Shown here piece after piece: positions 11,801 to 21,304 of a stretch of 64,000 bases of DNA (position 1 is the first letter of the stretch; each line of letters starts with the position of its first letter). A program made the position numbers and the translations under genes. The DNA comes from Dipteronia dyeriana (lineage: Eukaryota > Streptophyta > Magnoliopsida > Sapindales > Sapindaceae): positions 13,036,001 through 13,100,000 of the forward strand of contig CM065296.1 of NCBI GenBank assembly GCA_032871835.1, read 5' to 3'. A model generated the notes under the pieces. That model saw only the letters and a list, made by a program, of their open reading frames with translations. It was not told where the DNA came from and made no database searches.

Positions 11801-12696
11801 ACCAATTGCTCATTGATCTCTCAACCGCTATCAGCAACCTTCAATCTCAAAACATTTCCAATTATTTTTTTCCTTTCATAGGGAATCTAAAAAAAAATCC
11901 ACATGCAATATCCATCCACCACCACCACCAAACCCTAGCCACCCAAAAAACCTGTCAACCACCACCAAACCAATCGAACCCACACCCATACCCAATCGAA
12001 CCCATAAACCACCCTCAAACCAAACGAACCCATAACCCCAAAAACAAAAAAGAAGAAAAAGGGAGAGAAAGAGATCGGGTTGGTTCATACCGGTGAGTTC
12101 CTTCTTTCTTCGTTATCATGCGAGTTAGTTTCTTCTTCATCTCGTTTAGAGAGAGAGAGAGGTTCACGACATAGAGAGAGAGAGGGTGCGTGGATTCATG
12201 AGAGAGAAGGGAAGAAGATGATAACATAGAGAAAGAGGGGGTGGCGATGACGGCTAAGGTTTTAATGTATGAGTGGTGGTGGGGTTTGGGTGTTTGAGTT
12301 GTGGCAAGGTTAGGTTTAGTGTTAGGTTTGGTGAAGAAGATGATAAAAGAATGGTGAAGAAGATGATGTTTGAGTTGTCGAGTTTATGTCTGGTAAACGA
12401 TTTTTTTTTTTTGGTTCTTAGTTTTAATTTAGTATTACTTTTTAAATTAATTAATATTACTTTTTAATTATTTTTTATTTTGATATTAATTTTTAATTAT
12501 TTTTAATGGCTAAGGGTAAAATGATCTTTTCAATTTGATCAACGTACATCGAGGGTATTAAGGTCATTTAACAAGTCTGACATGTCAGAAATTATACTTT
12601 TAACAGATTCTGTCATAGAAGAACTAAAAGTACAATTCCAAAAAATCATGAACTAAACACAAATTAAGTCAAACTAGGACTAAAACAATTTATCCT
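8884..12696. mobile_element. MULE-like TIR element (copy A), split by a solo LTR
   Basis: The left end reads GGGAAAATTATATTTTAG, then TCCCTGTAGTTTGTCTTAAT. The right end is its inverse (TTAAGTCAAACTAGGAC, then TAAAACAATTTATCC). The same ends and subterminal sequence ('GTTAGGGCTCCGTCAAGTCAA') occur in copy B at 35047-37639. Without the solo LTR the element is about 1.45 kb. The interior has no transposase. It holds a C-rich stretch with AAACCCTA and CCACCACC runs (about 11910-12050) resembling a plant 5' leader, then GA-rich DNA. MULE membership is inferred from the long TIRs; I could not define a 9-bp duplication in the A-rich flanks. Confidence 0.7.
9013..11379 (+). mobile_element. Solo LTR (copia-like), 2367 bp
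   Basis: It starts TGTTAGGATTATGC and ends TTTTTTCCTACA, an LTR-type TG...CA with imperfectly palindromic tips. It is flanked by TTCTG (9008-9012) and TTTTG (11380-11384), a 5-bp duplication with one mismatch. Copy B of the host element has the uninterrupted sequence AATTCTGTTAGGG at the same place, so the insertion site is independently confirmed. No gag, pol or second LTR lies between these points. The ends resemble the copia LTR at 47252. The strand is assumed from the usual TGTTAGGA start. Confidence 0.82.
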
Positions 12697-12763
12697 AAAA
12701 AAAATATGGAGATGGATTCATCTTGTGCGATTCATAAAAAAATTGGAGCTACTCTGTCATATG

Positions 12764-13780
12764 TGTTGGAAAATTTATGACAAACTACCGGTTTGAGAGG
12801 GTTATTTGAGTATGATCAGTTTCATGAAAATAAAAGATCAATGTATATTCGAATTCTCCTTCGTGAGAGATTTGAAGTGGTATACTCAAACTCACAAATC
12901 GATTAATGGGTGAATGAGAAATTGAGTCTCAAAGTGAGCCCATTGTGCAGGGGAAAAAGAACATCCCACATTGGTTGGGTAAAGAACTTATGTGTAGTAT
13001 ATAAGTAATTGTGTGATAGTAGCTTTTCAACATGGGGGGTGCAAGTAAAGGACCTCGAACCTTCGATTGCACGACTTGCGTACACGAATGTCGCTCCGGT
13101 TGGACCGTAAGAGTACAACCGAATTTTTACTACTATTTTGAATTTAATATTTTGCTAAATTAGTTTGTAGATAAGGAAAGAATTAATTATTTTCCTTAAG
13201 TCAAACGTGTTAAAAAGAATGATAAAGAAGAATGGTAATTTCCATTTTTTATTAAGGAAATTAATTGAATTAAGGAAATAGTTGATTTCTATTTTGGATT
13301 CTGATACTTACTTGATCACTAAGTAATCAAAAATAGTGATCAATTTTAGATTTTGATACTTACTTGATCACTAAGTGATCAGAATCAATGATCAATCAGG
13401 AATAAATCTTTTTGAAGATTTTTCTTTAATTAACTTTCCTTTATCATTTAAAACGTAGTTATTAAGCAATTTCCAAATCAATCTCCAAATCAATCTCTTT
13501 GACTTCGGTTACATAAGAAACCCTAGTCTACAATTCTAGGATTTTATTCTTGCAATCACAAAATTTAGAGATTATTCCTTCTCTATTTTTTTTGGTTTTC
13601 TTCTTCTTATGTGCTTGGTAAGTTCGAACCTGATTTGAGTTCGCTGAAAGTGGTTGTGCCTCGCACTTCCACTGTTGAATCATTGTATCCTGGAAGACAA
13701 TCGCTATACACATACAGTGTTATATATGATGAAATTGTCTTAAGAACACTGTGTGAAAAACAGGCCTTAATTCCCTAACA
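12764..13780 (+). repeat. 5' LTR of the Tork-like copia element
   Basis: It runs from TGTTGGAAAATTTATGAC to TTCCCTAACA, an imperfect inverted pair at the tips. There is no partner LTR in the window to confirm the ends, so the limits are a judgement from LTR conventions and the gag position. A two-copy 52-bp tandem repeat lies at 13292-13395. Confidence 0.6.
13292..13395. repeat. Two-copy 52-bp tandem repeat in the LTR
   Basis: The unit begins TTTTGGATTCTGATACTTAC at 13292 and TTTTAGATTTTGATACTTAC at 13344. Both contain the near-palindrome TTGATCACTAAGTRATCA. A tandem repeat containing palindromes inside an LTR is a plausible U3 enhancer-like unit, but that role is only inferred. Confidence 0.8.
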
Positions 13781-13973
13781 TTTGTTTCTGTTTGTTCTTT
13801 TCTACAGATTCGAACCAGAATGTTTTTTACGTGTTAGAAACAACAATCTTAAGACAATTTATTTTCTCTTACAAAATGTTGTCTTTAAACTCTCTGGTTT
13901 TGGTTTCTGGTACAGATCGTAACAAACTTGAAACTTCAGTGGTTCGGGATTAAAATAGATCTGTGGACATTAT

Positions 13974-14175
13974 GTCTATTTTTAGACACTGATTTCAATT
14001 AAATAGCTTTAATCTTTGGAAATTGGGTATACTTTAAGACATTGATTTCAATTTTTTAAAAAAAAACTGATTTTTTTGGGTGAATCGGGTCTATTAATAG
14101 ACATTGATTTTAAAATCACTTGCAATTTCAATTGGGTAATCGGGTCTGCAATATCAGACACTGATTGTGATTTCC
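13974..14175 (+). repeat. Four degenerate repeats in the copia leader
   Basis: A motif of the form GGGTCT(N5-8)AGACAYTGATTTCAATT recurs at about 13974, 14025, 14087 and 14142, spaced roughly 50-60 bp. Each copy contains TCT...AGA half-sites that could form a small stem. They lie in the untranslated leader between the LTR and gag, where packaging or dimerisation signals are often found (inference). Confidence 0.6.
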
Positions 14176-14260
14176 ATTGTGAAATCTTATTTGATATCTT
14201 TTGATTTCTGTGCTATTGTTTCTATTATACTAAAACAGTTTTGTTTTTGTTTCAGATATT

Positions 14261-15418
14261 ATGGTAGATAAGTCTGACGTGAACTCGAGTGTTCCACTAG
14301 AGACTCCGAATGCTAATCTAAGTGTGGGATTACATACTTCGGCTGTGAATTCTTTGCTTGTGGGCGAAGTGCCTATTGTGTTGCCAGGTGTGGCCACAAC
14401 GACTTCGGCCATCAACTCATTCATGACAAATATGTTTGATCCGGTGATGAGCCAATATTTGAGTCAAGGGAATGTTCCGATGGCAAATCCTTGTATGAAT
14501 TTGGTTTCATTACCTATGAATCACATGAAGAAGCTTGACAAGTTCAGTGGACCAAATTTCAAGCGGTGGCAGCAGAATATGCCGTTTTATTTGACCACAC
14601 TGAACATTGCAAGGTTCTTGACTAAAGAAGCTCCAAAATCCAATAATGGTGAAGAGCGAGATGTTCAGGTATGGAATTCTATAGACATATGGAACCATTC
14701 TTATTTCTTGTACCGTAACTACATATTGAATCGGCTGTCAGATTCGTTGTATATTGTATATTCTTTACAGAAAACAGTCAAAGAACTGTGGGAGTCATTA
14801 GACCGAAAATACAAAACTGAGGATGCTGGATCCAAAAAGTTTATTGTGGGCCGGTTTCTTGAATACAAGATGGGGGACTCCAAATCAGTTATGAGTCAAG
14901 TCTAAGAGCTTCAGATGATTTTGTATGAGATTCATGCCGAAGGGATGACACTAAGTGAAACCTTCTAGGTGGCTGCAATCATTGAGAAGTTGTCTCCTTC
15001 ATGGAAGACTTTTAAGAACTACCTCAAACATAAGTGAAAGGAGATAAAGATCGAGGATCCCACTCTCAAGATTTGTATTGGAAAAGATCATAGAAAGTCT
15101 GAGTAAAAGGATGTTAGTCTGGGTGAAGCAAAGACTAATGTCGTGGAACATGGGCAAAGTTCTAAACCTAAAAAGAACAAGCCTGGAAATGGATCCACAT
15201 TGGGTCCAAATGAAGGAGTCTCCAAGAAGCCAAAATTCCAAGGGAAGTGTTTCAACTGTGACAAGCTGGGTCGTAAATCTTTTGAGTGCAGGTTTCCAAA
15301 GAAGAAGAAAAACCACGAGGCAAACGTGGTTGATGGGATTTTAAAGGATGTCTCAGATATCAATCTTTCTGCAGTTGTAATAGAAGCAAACTTGGTCGGG
15401 TCAAACCCGAGGGAATAG
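14261..15418 (+). pseudogene. Copia gag remnant (Tork-like)
   Basis: Gag starts at ATG 14261 and is open for 214 codons. The copia gag block is visible: [17 protein letters not shown] at about residues 91-107, then [19 protein letters not shown] and LWESLDRKY. In-frame stops follow at MSQV*ELQ and SETF*VAA and further on. At these places a single C-to-T change of Gln or Arg codons restores the residue common in the family. The zinc knuckle is CFNCDKLGRKSFEC; the His ligand is replaced by Arg (third ligand of CX2CX4HX4C). A lysine-rich tail follows (PKKKKNHE). Confidence 0.9.
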
Positions 15419-16139
15419 TGGTTAGATACTGGGGCCACACGCCATATATGCTCTGACAGGGAGATGTTTAATACATTTGAAGATGAAGGATGAAGAAAAG
15501 TTGTATATGGGCAACTCAGCCACATCTGACGTGAAGAGACGTGGTCAAGTCATTCTCAAGATAACCTCTGGTATAGTCCTGAGCTTGAACAATGTGTTGT
15601 ATGTACCTGATATATGTAACAACTTGGTGACCGGTTCATTGCTCAATCAGCATGAGTTCAAGATGGTGTTAGAATCAGACAAAGTGGTTTTAACTAAGTA
15701 GGGAACTTAAGTGGGTAGGGGATATGTAACTGAAGGGCTTTTTAAGCTTAATGTATCTGTTGTCAAAAGAATAATCAATAAAGATAATTCTTCAGTTTAT
15801 TTGCTTGAGTCTTCCAGTTTATGGCATGGTAGACTAGGACACATTAATTATGATACTTTACATAGATTAATTAACCTAAATCATATCCTCACCTTCAATA
15901 TTAATCCTAAACATAAGTGTGAAGTTTGCGTTGAAGAAAAACTAACAAGGTGATCATTTCAAAGTATTGAAAGAAAAACTGAACCTCATGATTTAATTCA
16001 CAGTGATATAAGTGATTTAAAATTTGTTCAAACAAGAAGTGGCAACAAATATTTCATCACATTTATAGATGATAGCAAAAAATACTGTTATCTATATTTG
16101 TTGAAAAGCAAAGATAATGCTATAGAGAAGTTTAGTCTC
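15419..16139 (+). pseudogene. Copia protease and first part of integrase, before the nested insertion
   Basis: The protease signature WLDTGATRHICSD keeps the catalytic Asp-Thr-Gly, but a stop directly precedes it. The pre-integrase domain shows SSLWHGRLGHINYDTL and a CEVC motif (about 15810-15940). The integrase core begins with LIHSDISDLKF (first catalytic Asp) and YFITFIDDSKKYCYLYLL. Stops occur near 15700 and 15952. The frame reaches KFSL at 16139, where the nested element starts. Confidence 0.88.
16135..16139. repeat. Target-site duplication GTCTC, left copy
   Basis: GTCTC at 16135-16139 is repeated exactly at 23750-23754 on the other side of the nested element. The integrase reading resumes after the second copy, so the duplication marks a clean insertion. 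Confidence 0.95.
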
Positions 16140-18605
16140 TGTAAGGACCTCAATTTTATGATTGGCTTATTTCATAATAAACCACAACACATTGAGGATG
16201 ATTTGTAATGGGTAGCTTAGGTCCTCATTGGCAAGCTTCCAAGCATCTCCATGACTTCAAAAGCAAAAGGTATATTCACTTAACTTTGCCTCTTGAAGAG
16301 TTTAGGTGCACACACACACATCATGCATGATTTGATTCAACATGTATGATTTGATTCAACATGTATTTGTGTCCTATTGCTTATGTGTGCATCTTTACTC
16401 ACAATGACACTTGCACTTCATTCTTAGTCTAAAGTGTGGTTGTTGTGTGTTTGATTTTCGTTTTTCTTTGTTTGATCAGAAACGTCCACGTTTGCACGAT
16501 GGTGTGCTTGTCCTAGCGTGTTAAGTTACCATTTAAGAAGGTCTCATTCTTCTCTTGGTTTGGTTATATGGAGTAAGCTGTCTAGTTTTAAAAGAGTTGA
16601 TTTCAATGATTTAAGTGTTTTTCAAAACTGATCTTTGTATGGTTTTGTTGCCATAACATTTCATACATTGCTTTAAAATGGGTTTTGAAAATTTTTGTTC
16701 AAACTAGACACCTATATCTTTCTAACAGTATATTATTCGTAATATTTCATGACAGTTTGGATTGGTTTTGAAATCTCTAAAGTGACCATAAAAACAGGGA
16801 ATCTCTGTTGTTGTCTGTTTCTGACCTTTGGTCATTCATTTGACCATAACTTTTTCTATAGTCATTCAAATCACATTTTGTTAATTGGAGTAGAAATTAG
16901 GCTTCAATACATTTCCAACGGTATATTATACTAAAGGTTTCAAAGTCGTTTGGTCACGTTTTAATATGTTTGAATTTCAAGGTGGAGTGTTGAGAGCAAA
17001 TTTCGCTCAACGTTTCGCCCCCTCCTGGTGCGAAACAAGTAGCGAAAATTTTGGCAACCGTTTTCACTCCCAAATTCTTCACCCCCTCAAGGGACGAAAC
17101 TAATAGCGAAAATCCTGATTTGGGCAAAATCATCTTTTCTTGTGCATCTCGTTTTTACACCTTATATATATATATATATATCATCTTCTTCCTAAATCAG
17201 ACCTAGAGCTCTAAAATTGAATCCCCAATAGAGAGAAAATGACTCCTAGAGAGAGAGAGCTCCAAGAACACTTTTTTACTCATCCAAACTCCCATTCATG
17301 CACATCTAGCATCATTCTTCATCTTTCAAGCATGGGTCTACATATGTTTCTTGACTAGGTAACTTTTACATGTTCTAGATTGCCTCTTTTTATTCTTATG
17401 AAATGTATGCCTAGGTTTAGCTTTTATTGTTAATTAAATGCATGTTCTTTTGTTTGGTTGCATTTATCACATGCTTGTGTTATTGGTTGTTGGTTGAGAG
17501 TGGTGATTAGTGATAGCTAGCATTTAGGACGATTTTACCTTTCTAGCTAAATATCTATGCTTTGCATTTAGTTATTGATTAGTTCATATTAATTGCATAT
17601 TCATTGAAGTTATGACATTTTTGGAGTTTGTATTGTGATAGCTAGCATTTAGGTCATATTTTCCTCTCGCTAATTAGGTCATGTTGATTGCATTTGATGA
17701 TTGCATTTATTGACCATGCCTTGTTTATTGACAGCTTGCCTTGAAGTGACTTTGTTTGATAAGTAGATTGTAATATTGCATATCCATATCTAGTTAAGTC
17801 TTTATGCATTGCATTTAAACATTATTATTTATGCCTCATTGATTGCATTAATTGATTGCAAAATTGCCCTTGATTATTTGTTGTGACAACTTGTGTTGGT
17901 TGGACTTTCATTGACAATTAAGTTGATAGATTTTATCTACATCTTATTGAGTCCTTATTTGTGGGCATAAAGGCATTGTTGATAACTAGGATGTTATATT
18001 GCATTATCTACATCTAGTTAAGCATTTGTGTTTGGTCTTACACATAATTGCATTTGAGCATAGTGTCATATATACACTTAGACCATATACTCTTCATTGA
18101 GTCAAAGTCTTGTGGCTTCAGTGTGAAGTTGCACAAGTAAGAGAATCCTTACAACCAAGGGTAGGTTGGCAAGAAATGGGTCGGGTATCCACTGTAAAAG
18201 GCCCGAGGGTAGAGTAAGAAGTGTGCATGCCAAGAGTAGTGGATCAGGGGATATCACTAGGGATTGAACCAAGAATGGTGAGTGTCAGTGGCCATAGCCT
18301 AAGGTTGTCGAGAGTGAGAGTCCGAGTATCACTTGAGGGTGTAACGTTTTACTCATATAGTGGATTTTTGCGATCGAGTGTAGCGCACTTAAAAGCCCAT
18401 GGTTTTTTTCCCGTTTGGAGGGTTTTCCACGTATATATCTTGTGTTAATTTTAATTTTGCATTGTTACACTTGATGTTGTATGTTTGTTTTATTGGGCAA
18501 ATTTTGAATATTGACTAATCAAGAAAAATTAGTAAGTGACTTGATTAAAACTTATTCACCCCCCTCTAGGTTATTAGACACACACGCTTTTAAGGTTTAT
18601 TTTCA
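16140..18605 (+). repeat. 5' LTR of SIRE-like element 1
   Basis: It runs from TGTAAGGACCTCAATTTTATG to GGTTTATTTTCA and matches 21305-23749. The TATA region CACCTTATATATATAT (17158-17180) probably marks the U3/R boundary. Just upstream lie repeated motifs of the type TTTCGCCCC...GCGAAAC (about 17000-17115). The 3' end carries ATTCACCCCCCTCTAGGTTA, shared with element 2. Confidence 0.95.
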
Positions 18606-18607
18606 AT

Positions 18608-18618
18608 TGGTATCAGAG
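18608..18618 (+). other. Primer-binding site of SIRE-like element 1
   Basis: TGGTATCAGAG lies two bases inside the 5' LTR end, the canonical initiator tRNA-Met site of plant copia elements. Confidence 0.95.
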
Positions 18619-18685
18619 GAGGTTCCTAAACATACTTAGGTGATCCAAACTCTTTTTTGTTTGTTTTGCAGTTGTTTACATTTGA

Positions 18686-19446
18686 TTGTTGCATTCAACT
18701 CATTCATTAAACACCATGAGTGGCATTGAGATGTTAGAGGGAGATTTGACCTCCAAAATTGAGAGGGAGGATTATGACTCCGTTGAGGAGATAACTCTCA
18801 TGGTTGAGAGATTTAGGAGATTCATAAAATATCACAAGAAGAGTATGACCTCCAATGTGAAGGAGGAGAAAATGATGAACTCCAAAGTGAAGAAGGCAAA
18901 CAAGAAGACCTTGCTCAAAAATAGTGAAGAGCATGTGCTTAACTTCACTGCCTTGGGTGCTTCCTATGTGGAAGATTTTGGTGTGGTAACAAGTGACCAA
19001 GGCAAAGGTCTTGATGAGAGAATTGACTCAATTGAGGAATGTCAAGTGATTTTTTGATGCAAAAGGAAGAGCTCTCCAAGGAGAATGAGATTTTGAGAAT
19101 GTGGAAGATTTCCTCGGAGGAAAAGATCCGTACCCTTGAAGATAGCAAGCAAAATTGTCAAAATCAAATTCATTGTTATAAAGAGATCATGGAAGATCAA
19201 ATGGAAGAAATATTCATCCTTGTCTCCAAAGTGAAGACCATGGAGAAAGTGACCTCCATTGATGACTCATTGATGATGGACAAGATTGATGTGTCTAAGT
19301 ATGAGAAGGAGATTGAAGATTGCCACCAAAGGATGAAGGCAATGAAGGATAAACTTGCCAATAAAGAGAACTCCTTGAAGATTGTCAAGGAAAGAGAGAT
19401 GTGGTGCCTTGAAGAATTAAAGAAGGCCAAGGTCAAACAACCTTAA
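18686..19446 (+). pseudogene. Gag remnant with coiled coil (SIRE-like element 1)
   Basis: Two overlapping frames (18686-19057 and 19039-19446) read as one decayed gag. The first has EEITLMVERFRRFIKYHKK, which matches EEITLLVRKFKKFLKKNSK in gag of element 2, and LNFTALGASYVEDFG, which matches its NNFIALTASHS. The second is almost all charged heptad-like sequence (KEELSKENEILRMWK onwards), a probable coiled coil. The N-terminal gag domain that element 2 keeps is absent, so this copy has an internal deletion as well as a frameshift near 19050. Confidence 0.82.
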
Positions 19447-21292
19447 GCTTAAGGTAAAAGTAAGGCATCATCGAAGAAACCTTCAACTCAAGAAAAGTCC
19501 ACACAAACCTTAGAAACTCAACCAAAGCCTAGGCAATTCAAGAATAATGGACAAGTCCTTGAGAGAGAAGTCAATCACCTCCTCCAACAAACCAACTATG
19601 AGGAAAGGAGTTGATCACAAGAAGCATGAGCAACCAAGGAGGCAAAATCAACCGGCTCAACCAACTCAAGCTAGACCACAAATGTGCCACCAATCGGCTC
19701 AAGCTCCAAGGAGATGTAAACCGATGCACCATCAAAGATAACCTCATCAACATGGCGATGCCTGGATGAGATCACAATGTTGTGGTATAAATTCTTACTT
19801 TGTACCTACTAGTCATTTTTATAGTATGATTGGTCATTTAAGACCAAATTGCTTTACATACATTAAGAGGTGTAGATTAAAGAGCATGTAAGAAAAACGG
19901 TTGAAAAAGATGGCAAGTTTACATGAACCTAGGATTTTTAAAAACATGTCTATGACCACTAAAAATGACAAAGTTGAACCTAGGTGTTAGAAAGATTGAA
20001 CCTGCTTGCCTTAGTGCCCATGTGACACTAGTAGATGCAACTAGGTCCATTGGACTTGGTAGGTCTATATAGGCCTCATGACTCCCATTGACTTGGTTGG
20101 AATTGACCACATTTGGGGAGCTCAAGCAAAGAGAGCGAACTTGCATAATTTGCTATGTGTAAAAAGTTGATTATTTTTATACTATTTTATTAATTGTTTG
20201 AGATTCTTGGTTGCACATATATGCTTTTATGATTTTTTTATATATATGTGTGCACATTGCTTTGTTTGCAATCCATGTCATATTTATGTTCAAGCATGCA
20301 TTTTTGGACTATGAGAATTAATTGGGATAGTACATTTGGATGACCAATGATTTATCTCCATGGCATGTGAACTTGCTTATTTTGACATGCTTAAAATGAT
20401 ATGCATGAATTGAGTTTGATTGCTTTAATGCAAATGTGTGTGAGTACAAATGAGAGGACTAATCAATAAGGATCTTGTATCCATGCAATTAATAAGGATT
20501 TTATATCCAAATTAGTCTTCTCTCATTTCTTAATGGTGAAACAAGACTACTATCATACGGATAATTATATGGAAATATCAAAAATGGTGCATAGTGACTC
20601 ATGTCTTGATTTGCCTTTGAGGATTGATATAGTTGTTTTATTTTCAAAATTTTGAAACTATATCTTGTTTGCTTATGACAAAACGGTACAAATTGGTTTG
20701 AATTCTTTTGGAAACTCTTTTGATGTTTGCTTTGCCAAATACCATTTGTTTTGGATTTGAATGCAACATGTCTTGCTTGTAAAGCATCATTGTCACACAT
20801 TTTTCTTTAAATAAAACTCATTGAATCTCTCTCAATTACTTGTGTTGCATAAAGTTTGCTTATATGATTATGCATCATAATTGTGCTAATAACTCTCTTT
20901 GCTAATGGAACCCGATAGGGGAGCTCCTTTGCCTATCTCATAACAAAAAGGGGGAGAAATCTTGAGAAATAGGGGGAGCATTGGTTATACTCTGGGGAGA
21001 GATCATGAGAGAGGGTAACCCATTTAGGGGGAGCATTGCACATACATTTGTTTATATTGCTTTATTGAGTGCAATTGCCTTTTATATTTGTTCACCTCAC
21101 ATGCACTTGTTCTTGGAAAGTGCTTTCTTGATATTGTGTGTAGTTATGATGATCTACGAAGAGATTGAAGACCTTGAAGACTTAGATTCTTTGGTATCTC
21201 TTATTGTAACGTAAAATTACTTATTGACCAATAGCATTATATTTTGTTTTGTGAGGTTTATTTGCGAGTGGTTGTTTTGTCATGAAATAGCC
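19447..21292 (+). other. Non-coding internal region of SIRE-like element 1
   Basis: The only coding trace is a decayed second zinc knuckle near 19770-19860 (MIGHLRPNCF), comparable to IGHIKPRC in element 2. Pol is absent. Near the right end several purine tracts (AAAAAGGGGGAGAAA at about 20945, AGGGGGAGCATTG at 20971 and about 21026) resemble the true polypurine tract. Confidence 0.7.
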
Positions 21293-21304
21293 AAAGGGGG
21301 AGAT
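21293..21304 (+). other. Polypurine tract of SIRE-like element 1
   Basis: AAAGGGGGAGAT directly abuts the TG of the 3' LTR at 21305, the position and sequence typical of SIRE-type copia elements. Confidence 0.92.

Noticed and set aside
11806..12096. 96-codon ORF with His/Pro-rich sequence
   Set aside because: Lies in the C-rich interior of the MULE-like copy A; looks like a captured leader, not a gene.
13020..13125. Possible tRNA-like segment in the LTR (GGTTCGA-like words)
   Set aside because: No cloverleaf could be drawn and it lies inside a copia LTR.
12764..13780. A second LTR for the Tork-like element to the right of 25265
   Set aside because: No matching sequence was found; DUF1985-type coding on the other strand begins directly.
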